Shown here piece by piece: positions 25,788-32,759 of a stretch of DNA of 64,000 nucleotides; position 1 is the stretch's first letter, and every line of letters starts with the position of its first letter. The notes beneath the pieces are model-generated. The model was not told where the DNA came from, did no database searches, and was given only the letters and a program-made list of their open reading frames with translations. The stretch is taken from contig NZ_JALJCW010000004.1 in the NCBI RefSeq assembly GCF_023634025.1, positions 62,001 to 126,000 of the forward strand, read 5' to 3'. The DNA is from Hanstruepera flava. Its GTDB lineage: Bacteria; Bacteroidota; Bacteroidia; Flavobacteriales; Flavobacteriaceae. The translations under genes and the position numbers were made by a program.

Positions 25788-27203
25788 TTAAGTAATATCA
25801 ACATCAAATGTGCCTGTAATATCAGGTCCGGCATTGCTACCTTGTTTTGATGTAAACGTAACGGTTACAGTTGCTTTTCCTGCTTTTGGAGAAGCTGGTT
25901 TGGTATATTTTACATTAACAATATCTTTACTAGATCCACTTGTAAAAGATAGAGTGCTTTTAGCAGAACCTGTAACTGTTGGAGTCCCTTTTATACCTGT
26001 TATTGTATATCCTGTACCATTTTCAATAGTTGCTGTTGTTGGTTGTGTGGCAGAGCCACCTGAAGCATTTTTATCAATTGATACGGTAAATGGACTAAAC
26101 GAGGCCGTTGGATTTAAGGTTGTATATACCAATGGTGTTGCTACAGCTAATTCCCATTTAGGACTTGCCGAAGTACCTTTATTAAAGTATATGCCTATAG
26201 CTGTAGGCTCGCTTATTGGCGTTGGTGCAAACGATACAATGTTGCTTTGTATTTGTGCATTGGCTACAGGTGCACCAGGAGTATTGTCATCTGGACCTAA
26301 CCAAGCCACTTTAACACTATCCTTCTTGCCCTTATTATTTAGATAAGCACCAAGAATAGCATAGGTTTTGTTAAGTGATAATTGTGAAGGCGCCGATGCT
26401 TCACTGGCATCACCTAGTTCTTGAACAGCTGTAATAATTGGTGACCCCAACACTAAGGCTTGCAAATAGTCTACAAACTCCAGAAACTCTTGGTCTTTTG
26501 TAACAGACTCTAGGTCGCCTGCATAATTCTTTATAAACTTTGGCGTAACAAACATGTAAGTATCCTTATGCATGGTTAAAGATGTTGATGTAGAAGATTC
26601 TTTGAAACAAGGTCCGATACTAAATGTTTGTTTGTTAACCTTTGTATCGCAATACACTACCATGGCACTTATTATAGGCATTCCCAATAGGTATTCACAT
26701 ATAAATATTATGTTAGCTATTTTGCTTTCATCAGAGCTAACGCTACCTCCTATTTTTAGTCCTTCACTACCCATAGATGCAATCATAGCTTCTGCAAAGG
26801 ACAATTCGCCCGCACCAGTTGCTAGTCCTAAAAGCCCTTCAATAAGCTCTTTGCTGAATGTAGCACCAAATGAAGTGGTGGTATGCTCTATATCTTCCTC
26901 GGTTACGTGTATAAACAATCCCGATCCATCTATAACATTTTGTAAAGCATTGTAATTATATAGGGAATAAGGCTTTTTTGTCTTGGGGTTAATCGTTGTA
27001 CTAATTGCTTTGGTCATGGCTGCAAAAAACACAGCAACTTCTGAAAATACATCACGAACTTGATCGGGCACTTGTCCTCCATTTAATTCTGTAGAAGCCA
27101 ACATAATGTTACCTGTTTCATTAAATATATAGCTTTTAACAGCTTGGATGTTGTAGGGGTTTGGGGGTGGGATTTGTAACTTTACAGTTTTAGAATCTGA
27201 CAT
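25788..27203 (-). CDS. Two-part protein: shared unknown domain plus Ig-like tail
   Basis: 471 residues, no signal peptide. Residues about 26-225 are a domain shared with the 213-residue neighbour: both begin FNETGNIM, contain NP.T.KPYS.YNY, FAEAM, CEYLLG.PIISA.VVYCD, and end GPC(F/L)KESSTST. A linker follows, then a beta-sandwich-like C-terminus (about 350-471) rich in Thr, Ser and Gly with VTVTFTSKQG, typical of Ig-like or carbohydrate-binding folds. I do not recognise the shared domain. It could be a toxin, a binding protein or a structural component; the absence of an export signal means that if it acts outside, another machine must deliver it. Confidence 0.65.
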   Translation of the reverse strand: MSDSKTVKLQIPPPNPYNIQAVKSYIFNETGNIMLASTELNGGQVPDQVRDVFSEVAVFFAAMTKAISTTINPKTKKPYSLYNYNALQNVIDGSGLFIHVTEEDIEHTTTSFGATFSKELIEGLLGLATGAGELSFAEAMIASMGSEGLKIGGSVSSDESKIANIIFICEYLLGMPIISAMVVYCDTKVNKQTFSIGPCFKESSTSTSLTMHKDTYMFVTPKFIKNYAGDLESVTKDQEFLEFVDYLQALVLGSPIITAVQELGDASEASAPSQLSLNKTYAILGAYLNNKGKKDSVKVAWLGPDDNTPGAPVANAQIQSNIVSFAPTPISEPTAIGIYFNKGTSASPKWELAVATPLVYTTLNPTASFSPFTVSIDKNASGGSATQPTTATIENGTGYTITGIKGTPTVTGSAKSTLSFTSGSSKDIVNVKYTKPASPKAGKATVTVTFTSKQGSNAGPDITGTFDVDIT

Positions 27204-27250
27204 AAATTTTTGGTTTTATTGATTAATAGATACTATTTAAATGCGTTTTT

Positions 27251-27892
27251 TTAAGGCGTAAAGGTGTAAACATCTTTGGAAAATGAAAGTGTTGTTGATG
27301 TTGAGGATTCTTTTAAACAGGGCCCAATCTGGAATGTTTGTTTGTTAGCCATAGGATCGCAATACACTACAATGGCACTTATGATTGGTGCACCCAATAA
27401 ATATTCACAAACAAAAAAGATGTTTCCGACGGCTTTTTGATAGTTGGCGGCCTCTCCCATTAACTTAAGACCTTCATTGCGTATATTAGTAGCCATAGCC
27501 TCTGCAAAAGGTAATGCCGATGCATTAGCTGATATACCCAATGCACGATTAATTAAATCGCAGCTATAGTTGTTTCCAAATGCGGTTGAAACATATTTAA
27601 TGTCTTCGTGGGTTACTTTTATAAACTTTTTAGAAGCATTGATATAATTATCTATGGCCTCGTAGTTATAAATAGAATATGGTTTATTGGTATGGGGATT
27701 GGTTTCATTTGAAATATCTGTAATTAATTTGGTATAAAATGTTGCCACTTTCTTAAAAAGTTCGTTTACGGAAGCTGGAAAGTTGTCTGACTCTTGCCCA
27801 GACCACATTATCATTATATTTCCCGTTTCATTAAAAACAAAGTATTTCTCTGCTGGTTTCATAGTTGCTAATCCGTCATTACCTAAATTCAT
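27251..27892 (-). CDS. Single-domain paralogue of the 471-residue neighbour
   Basis: 213 residues, almost entirely the domain shared with the gene 47 bases downstream; by eye roughly half the aligned residues are the same. Conserved points include FNETGNIM near residue 20, VVYCD, and the Cys in IGPCLKESSTST near the end. There is no signal peptide. Tandem duplication followed by fusion of a C-terminal tail in the other copy is the simplest history. First gene of the presumed operon, 165 bases from the XRE regulator. Confidence 0.65.
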   Translation of the reverse strand: MNLGNDGLATMKPAEKYFVFNETGNIMIMWSGQESDNFPASVNELFKKVATFYTKLITDISNETNPHTNKPYSIYNYEAIDNYINASKKFIKVTHEDIKYVSTAFGNNYSCDLINRALGISANASALPFAEAMATNIRNEGLKLMGEAANYQKAVGNIFFVCEYLLGAPIISAIVVYCDPMANKQTFQIGPCLKESSTSTTLSFSKDVYTFTP

Positions 27893-28057
27893 GATGTATT
27901 AATTTTAAAATTTATATTGATTTTTGGATACAACTTATTAAGGTGTTACCTATTTAAATTGTTTGTATAAAATTCATCAATAGAAAAGGAAGGTTCGCCG
28001 CAATTATTACTAAACCCAAATCGGTTTGATACTAAATTTCAGTAAAATGTTACTGAC

Positions 28058-28414
28058 TTAAGAAGTGAAGTTTTTTATTTTTTCTTTTAGAAGTGAAATA
28101 ATTTCTTCTTTGTCTTTAATGATTATTTCATACTTCTCAATTAGGGCGTCTTTACTTGTGATTTTTGTAGATCGCTCGCTGTTATTTACGGAAGACAACC
28201 CGTTAGGTGTTACCGTATCCAAATCTTTAATAATATCGTATAGATTAAAGCTTAAAAGTTTACTTAAAGCTAATAACTGATCAATGGATAGTTTTGTTTT
28301 ACAGCTTTCAAAATTAGAATACTTTTTTTGAGAGATACCTAAAGAGTCTGCAACTTCTTGTTGTGAAAAACGTTTTGACTCTCTAATTTTCTTTATCAGG
28401 TATCCTAAATTCAT
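28058..28414 (-). CDS. XRE family transcriptional regulator
   Basis: 118 residues from the ATG at 28414 (a GTG at 28423 is in frame). The helix-turn-helix covers about residues 4-60: LIKKIRESKRFSQQEVADSLGISQKKYSNFE, then ALSKLLSFNLYDII. The C-terminus is a charged helix (about 85-115) that could be a dimerisation coiled coil. No toxin or antitoxin partner is recognised. A dyad at 28439-28469 just upstream suggests autoregulation. It lies in the same direction as the accessory cluster and may control it. Confidence 0.85.
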   Translation of the reverse strand: MNLGYLIKKIRESKRFSQQEVADSLGISQKKYSNFESCKTKLSIDQLLALSKLLSFNLYDIIKDLDTVTPNGLSSVNNSERSTKITSKDALIEKYEIIIKDKEEIISLLKEKIKNFTS

Positions 28415-28438
28415 CGTTGCCACTTATTTCAAACAGAA

Positions 28439-28469
28439 GATTTATGTGACATATTTTTATCACAAAATC
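28439..28469. promoter_or_regulatory. Inverted repeat upstream of the XRE gene
   Basis: GATTTATGTGA, 10 spacer bases, then TCACAAAATC: TGTGA/TCACA and GATTT/AAATC pair with a one-base offset. Located 25-55 bases upstream of the ATG, where an XRE repressor would be expected to bind its own promoter. Confidence 0.35.
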
Positions 28470-28583
28470 TTTAGTTACCTACTTCTTATTTGTATGTAAC
28501 TTATTAAATAAACAACAGATAAATTTATAAAGTTGTTCTCCCTCAAAAACAACATTCTAAAATTATTAGAATTTGCTTAAAAA

Positions 28584-28609
28584 AAAAATACGTACATGTA
28601 CGTATTTTT
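28584..28609. terminator. Perfect 26-base palindrome, probable bidirectional terminator
   Basis: A-run, TACGTACATGTACGTA, T-run: fully self-complementary from 28584 to 28609. The A and T tracts on both sides would end transcripts from either direction. It lies downstream of ohr (reverse) and beside the dispersed repeat. Confidence 0.6.
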
Positions 28610-28610
28610 A

Positions 28611-28652
28611 GATGCTGAAACTCCCGACGCTAAGGGCCGGGACAGCATGACA
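28611..28652. repeat. Short copy of the dispersed repeat
   Basis: GATGCTGAAAC at one end and GACAGCATGAC at the other, flanking a GC-rich centre. The ends match the repeat at 22260-22402. Confidence 0.45.
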
Positions 28653-28663
28653 AAGTTTGTGAG

Positions 28664-29092
28664 TTACTCGTCCAACAACAAGTTTAAGGTTGCGGTAATA
28701 TTATCGCGGGTAGCCTTACTAAATGGGCAGGTTTCATGGGCTTTGGCCACCAGATCCTCACCGGTTTCCAGATCCACACCAGGGATATAGCAGTCTAACG
28801 TGGCTTCCAAGAAAAAGCCGTCTTCATCTTTACAGAACCCAATAATGGCTGTGACACTTAAGGCTTCATCATCAATATCCAGGTCTTGCTGTTGGGCTAT
28901 TGCTTGCAGGGCACCACCAAAACAGGCGGCATAGGCTGCACCAAACAATTGTTCAGGATTGGCTCCGTTACCGCCATCGCCTCCCATAGATTTTGGTACA
29001 GACAAGTTAAAATCAATAGGACTGTTTTTTGATTTTACGTGGCCTTTTCGCCCTCCAACCGCTGTTGTGGTTGCTTCATATAATGTTTTCAT
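28664..29092 (-). CDS. ohr: Organic hydroperoxide resistance protein
   Basis: 142 residues of the Ohr/OsmC fold. Both redox cysteines are present: C57 in AAYAACFGGAL and C122 in HETCPFSKATR. The opening MKTLYEATTTAVGGRKGHV and the PEQLFGAAYAACFGG signature separate Ohr from OsmC. It reduces organic peroxides with a lipoyl-dependent donor. No OhrR (MarR) gene lies beside it. Length and residues are typical. Confidence 0.95.
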   Translation of the reverse strand: MKTLYEATTTAVGGRKGHVKSKNSPIDFNLSVPKSMGGDGGNGANPEQLFGAAYAACFGGALQAIAQQQDLDIDDEALSVTAIIGFCKDEDGFFLEATLDCYIPGVDLETGEDLVAKAHETCPFSKATRDNITATLNLLLDE

Positions 29093-29179
29093 GTGATTTT
29101 AATTTTAAGGTTATAAGCTAAAGATAATAAGCTCTGTTTTGTTAGTAAAAGGATTTGTCATAAAGTTGTCTTAAATTGG

Positions 29180-29365
29180 GAAGTTGTTGTCACGCTCTCT
29201 CGACCCAAAAAGAACTTAAAGGTTTCTTACTAGAACATTCCTAACGACTAGATTTAGTAGGTCGTTTTCTTCCTGCTTCGCAGGGATTGAGTTTTGGTTC
29301 TCGATACATTCCGACATTACGGTCGGAATACTCGAAGTGACTGTTATTTTCAGCATGACAAACAT
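29180..29365. repeat. Intergenic repeat region with inverted arms
   Basis: Contains GTCACGCTCTCTCGACC, a hairpin ATTCCGAC/GTCGGAAT (29308-29329) inside TCTCGATAC...ACTCGAAGTGAC, and ends with TTTTCAGCATGACA. The ends resemble the repeat at 22260-22402. The 363-bp gap between ohr and the next gene is mostly this. Confidence 0.5.
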
Positions 29366-29376
29366 TTAACAAATAA

Positions 29377-29413
29377 AAAATGGTGCTTAAACAAACTGCT
29401 CAAGCACCATTTT
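29377..29413 (-). terminator. Terminator after the DUF1566-like lipoprotein gene
   Basis: AAAATGGTGCTT pairs with AAGCACCATTTT (12 bp, 13-base loop), followed on the reverse strand by a T run. It lies 43 bases after the stop at 29456. Confidence 0.85.
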
Positions 29414-29455
29414 AGGCTTACTAATCAATTAACTATTTCTTCTTCAATCTAATAT

Positions 29456-30136
29456 TTAAAAACTTCTAACAATAACCACCGCATTACTGGCAAAGCAGGT
29501 GCCTAAAAATGCTGAACCACCAAACATACTTGGGTTAAAACTCATAACATAAGGCTGGTAGCCCTCTTTAGTTGATGTCCAATAAAATTGGGTTTCATCA
29601 AAATTACCCATACCCTGGGCATGTAGATTATTAAAAATGGCTTCCATAGCGCCTTTGCTTGGTACAAACCAATCGTCATATCCAGCATATTCCAAATCCC
29701 ATACTATTTTAAAAGCATAATCGTCATTACCAAACTCGAGTCCGTTTGGTACATCGCTATTATCGTTTAGGTTGCCATCCACTATTTGTTGGGTGTTTTC
29801 GCGACCGGCTCCAATTTCTGCACTATTGGTTAAATCGAAATGATCGCCCCAAGAAGTTTGCCCAATTGTGGAATAATCGGTAGCAACAAATAGTTTACCG
29901 TCGGTTTCGTTAACATGGAAAATATAGCCGCCTCCATATTCAATGCCATATAGCGCTTCTATGCCTAGCTCTGCTGTAATATCCAATACCGCTACCCCAT
30001 TATCCAGATTCTCAACAATGGTGAGATTGGGGTTGTATTGTGCGAGGTCTATAGTAGGTTCTATTTGGCTGTTGTTATCATCGGTTGAGCAGTTGAACAA
30101 TGCTACTGCCCCAAGCATCAAGAGTAACTTTTTCAT
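29456..30136 (-). CDS. Lipoprotein with DUF1566-like domain
   Basis: 226 residues from ATG 30136, giving a lipobox (LGAVALFNC, Cys 16); an upstream in-frame start adds 11 residues and breaks the signal. The C-terminal half has GGGYIFHVNETDGKLFVA, YDDWFVPSKGAMEAIFNNL and FYWTSTKEGY, the pattern of DUF1566 (Lcl-type) proteins often found on surfaces. Function is unknown; similar domains are seen in adhesin-like proteins. Monocistronic with its own terminator. Confidence 0.75.
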   Translation of the reverse strand: MKKLLLMLGAVALFNCSTDDNNSQIEPTIDLAQYNPNLTIVENLDNGVAVLDITAELGIEALYGIEYGGGYIFHVNETDGKLFVATDYSTIGQTSWGDHFDLTNSAEIGAGRENTQQIVDGNLNDNSDVPNGLEFGNDDYAFKIVWDLEYAGYDDWFVPSKGAMEAIFNNLHAQGMGNFDETQFYWTSTKEGYQPYVMSFNPSMFGGSAFLGTCFASNAVVIVRSF

Positions 30137-30206
30137 GTCATTGATTTTTGGTTTATACCTATATAACAACTCAATATTTAAAAATCCTGAAAAGACTAAG
30201 TGTTTT

Positions 30207-31313
30207 TTACATCTGAATTCCTTTTTGTTCGGCTATGGGCTTCGGAATCTCGGCGTCGTTATCACCAATCATTTGGCGTATGTCTATTTCAATACCACGA
30301 GCCATTGTGGTAATCGGTACATCGTTAGCAATACCCTCAAACGGGTTTTCCGATACTTCCCCTATACGTTCCATAGTATGAAATATCCACGAAATAATAA
30401 TGCTGAAGGGTACCGTAAACCATACAAAGTTCTGGCCTATTAGTTCTATAAGATGGTGGTAACCACCTACCGGATAGGGTTTCCAGCTTTGTGCCAAGGC
30501 AACCACTTCCTGCCCTATTTTATCAAACTCATGCATCATACCAAAGGGCAACAGGGCTACAAATATCCAAATGAAAAAACGGTTTAGGGTGGCAAACTGT
30601 CTGGGGTACGGAAAGTTTTTTATACGTTCTGCCTGACCTTGTAAGGTGAAGAGTTCTACCATCATCTGTTCCATTTCCAAAAAGGAAAATTCCCAAATAT
30701 GCTTACTCTCCTTGAGGTCACGCAGTTGCTTGGACTGTAAATTAATACAGGCCGTTTGCTTGTTGGTTTTGCTTAAAATGTACTGTTTGTCTTCTTCGGT
30801 AACATAGCCTTCCAGTTCTTCTTCCAGACTGTACCTACGTTCGTTAATTTTAATATTACGCATATACTCCTTATCAGATTTGTTAACGTGTGAAAGCTCC
30901 CAGGTCTTGGGTGCGCGTAAAGCATGGCGTAGGGAGGTCATCCAAGCCACATGGCGCATGATAAGTTGTTTTTTAATACGAAACAGTTCTTGATCGGAAT
31001 AGGTTTTGGTCGCATGCTCGTTGGTAATAAAATCGTTGACCATAATAGCAAACGAGCGTGAGGCATTAACAATACCGCCCCAAATTTTTCGGGCTTCCCA
31101 TAGCCTACCATAGGAGGCATTGTTCTTAAAAGAAATGATGAAAGCAAGAGCGGTACCTACCAAACCAATGGGTAGCCAGGGCAAATGTAGCCAGTACCAT
31201 CTAAATACCGAATACAATATTACCGGAATTACCGAAAGAATTACAAAAATAAGGATATAGCGTCTGGTCCATCCCAGCATTTCCCTAACGGAAAAATTTC
31301 TACGTGTTAGCAT
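30207..31313 (-). CDS. Bestrophin family channel protein
   Basis: 368 residues. The N-terminal MLTRRNFSVREMLGWTRRY, membrane segments at about 20-40, 45-60, 245-265 and 285-310, and the SYGRLWEARKIWGGIVNASRSF stretch are characteristic of bacterial bestrophins (YneE family), which form pentameric anion or cation channels. The C-terminal helix FEGIANDVPITTMARGIEIDIRQM is also conserved. Length is a little above the bacterial norm because of a charged insertion near residues 140-190. Ion selectivity cannot be read. Confidence 0.92.
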   Translation of the reverse strand: MLTRRNFSVREMLGWTRRYILIFVILSVIPVILYSVFRWYWLHLPWLPIGLVGTALAFIISFKNNASYGRLWEARKIWGGIVNASRSFAIMVNDFITNEHATKTYSDQELFRIKKQLIMRHVAWMTSLRHALRAPKTWELSHVNKSDKEYMRNIKINERRYSLEEELEGYVTEEDKQYILSKTNKQTACINLQSKQLRDLKESKHIWEFSFLEMEQMMVELFTLQGQAERIKNFPYPRQFATLNRFFIWIFVALLPFGMMHEFDKIGQEVVALAQSWKPYPVGGYHHLIELIGQNFVWFTVPFSIIISWIFHTMERIGEVSENPFEGIANDVPITTMARGIEIDIRQMIGDNDAEIPKPIAEQKGIQM

Positions 31314-31577
31314 AATGGCATGTTTTTGGTTAGGTTGCTTTTATTTCGTTATGGCCTTTACACAGCCCGATTAATTGGATGAATACTTTCCGTTTATAAC
31401 CAAGCAATGTCGTATTATATGGGTCACAAGTTTATACTGAACGATGACCCTTTAACAGGTAACCGCAATTATATTCTGGACAAGTTTTAGGGTGGAACCC
31501 TACTCTTTAATTCGCCCCACTAAGCGCATGAGACCGGTTATACTCTTATACATAATTGGCTGAATGGTTGTTGTAAA

Positions 31578-32636
31578 CTAGCTCTTTAAAGACTTCATAT
31601 CAATTACAAAACGGTACTTAACATCGCTTTTCAGCATCCGTTCATAAGCTGTATTGATGTCTTGCATATTGATTACCTCTATATCGGATGTGATGTTATG
31701 CTTACCGCAGAAGTCCAATAGCTCTTGGGTTTCTGCAATACCACCAATTAGAGAACCCGCTACGGTTTTACGCCCCATAATCATAGGTACGGTAATTAAT
31801 GCTGGATCTAAAGGTCCTAAATACCCCAATACCACTAAAGTTCCGTTTGTACTTAAGGTATTGATGTAAGGATTGAAATCATGTGCATAGGGTACGGTAT
31901 CCAAAATAACATCGAAGCGACCAGCAGCAGCTTCCATTGCCGCAGGATCTGTTGATATAACCACCTCATTTGCACCGAGTTGTTTGGCATCATCTATTTT
32001 GTTGGTTGAACGTGAAAATAAGGTGACATGCGCACCCAAAGCTGATGCTAATTTAATAGCCATATGGCCTAAACCACCTAGTCCTACAACAGCTACCTTG
32101 CTATCTTTATCTACATTCCAATGGCGTAATGGCGACCATGTGGTAATACCGGCACATAGTACCGGAGCAATACCTGCTTTATCTAGATTATCAGGAACAC
32201 GCAATACAAAGTCTTGGTCTACCACAATGGTTTCAGAATACCCACCGTGGGTGTTGGTGTCTAAATGTTTGTCGTAACCGCCATAAGTACCAACCCATCC
32301 ACCTGTACAGTATTGTTCTAAATCGGCCTCACAATTACTACAAGTTCTACACGAATCTACCAAACAACCCACAGCGACCAAGTCGCCTACTTTGTATTTG
32401 GAAACCTCACCTCCTACATGGGTAACGCGCCCAACAATTTCGTGTCCTGGAACAACAGGATATTCGGTCATGCCCCAATCGTTTCGGGCAAAGTGCAAAT
32501 CAGAATGGCAAACGCCACAGTATAGGATATCTATTTCTACGTCCTTTGGCAGAACGGTACGACGGTCTATTTGTAATTGTTTTAAATCAGCTTCTGGAGA
32601 CTCTGTTCCATAGGCTTTTACGTGTTTAACTGACAT
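31578..32636 (-). CDS. Zinc-dependent alcohol dehydrogenase, CAD family
   Basis: 352 residues. Catalytic zinc: CGVCHSDLHFARND (Cys near 37) and GHEIVGRV; structural zinc cysteines in CLVDSCRTCSNCEADLEQYC; Rossmann motif VAVVGLGGLGHMAIKLA near 178. This matches the YahK/cinnamyl-alcohol-dehydrogenase-like group that reduces aldehydes with NADPH. No neighbouring gene points to a particular substrate. Confidence 0.93.
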   Translation of the reverse strand: MSVKHVKAYGTESPEADLKQLQIDRRTVLPKDVEIDILYCGVCHSDLHFARNDWGMTEYPVVPGHEIVGRVTHVGGEVSKYKVGDLVAVGCLVDSCRTCSNCEADLEQYCTGGWVGTYGGYDKHLDTNTHGGYSETIVVDQDFVLRVPDNLDKAGIAPVLCAGITTWSPLRHWNVDKDSKVAVVGLGGLGHMAIKLASALGAHVTLFSRSTNKIDDAKQLGANEVVISTDPAAMEAAAGRFDVILDTVPYAHDFNPYINTLSTNGTLVVLGYLGPLDPALITVPMIMGRKTVAGSLIGGIAETQELLDFCGKHNITSDIEVINMQDINTAYERMLKSDVKYRFVIDMKSLKS

Positions 32637-32759
32637 GATGATAGTGCTTTAATGGTTTGTAATTAATAACACAGATGTAGGCCGTTTTTAGCATGAGGAA
32701 CCTAAAGGTAGTGAATATTTAAATACTATTAACCTCCTCTAGATATTTCGTCTGTGTTT

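Noticed and set aside
25810-26346. A 178-residue forward ORF opposite the 471-residue gene.
   Set aside because: Antisense to a repetitive Thr/Ser-rich coding stretch, which often leaves long open antisense frames; it has no start context or family.
31407-31490. A 27-residue forward ORF (MSYYMGHKFILNDDPLTGNR...) between bestrophin and alcohol dehydrogenase genes.
   Set aside because: Too short, no promoter or terminator around it and no recognisable family; most likely chance, possibly a gene remnant.
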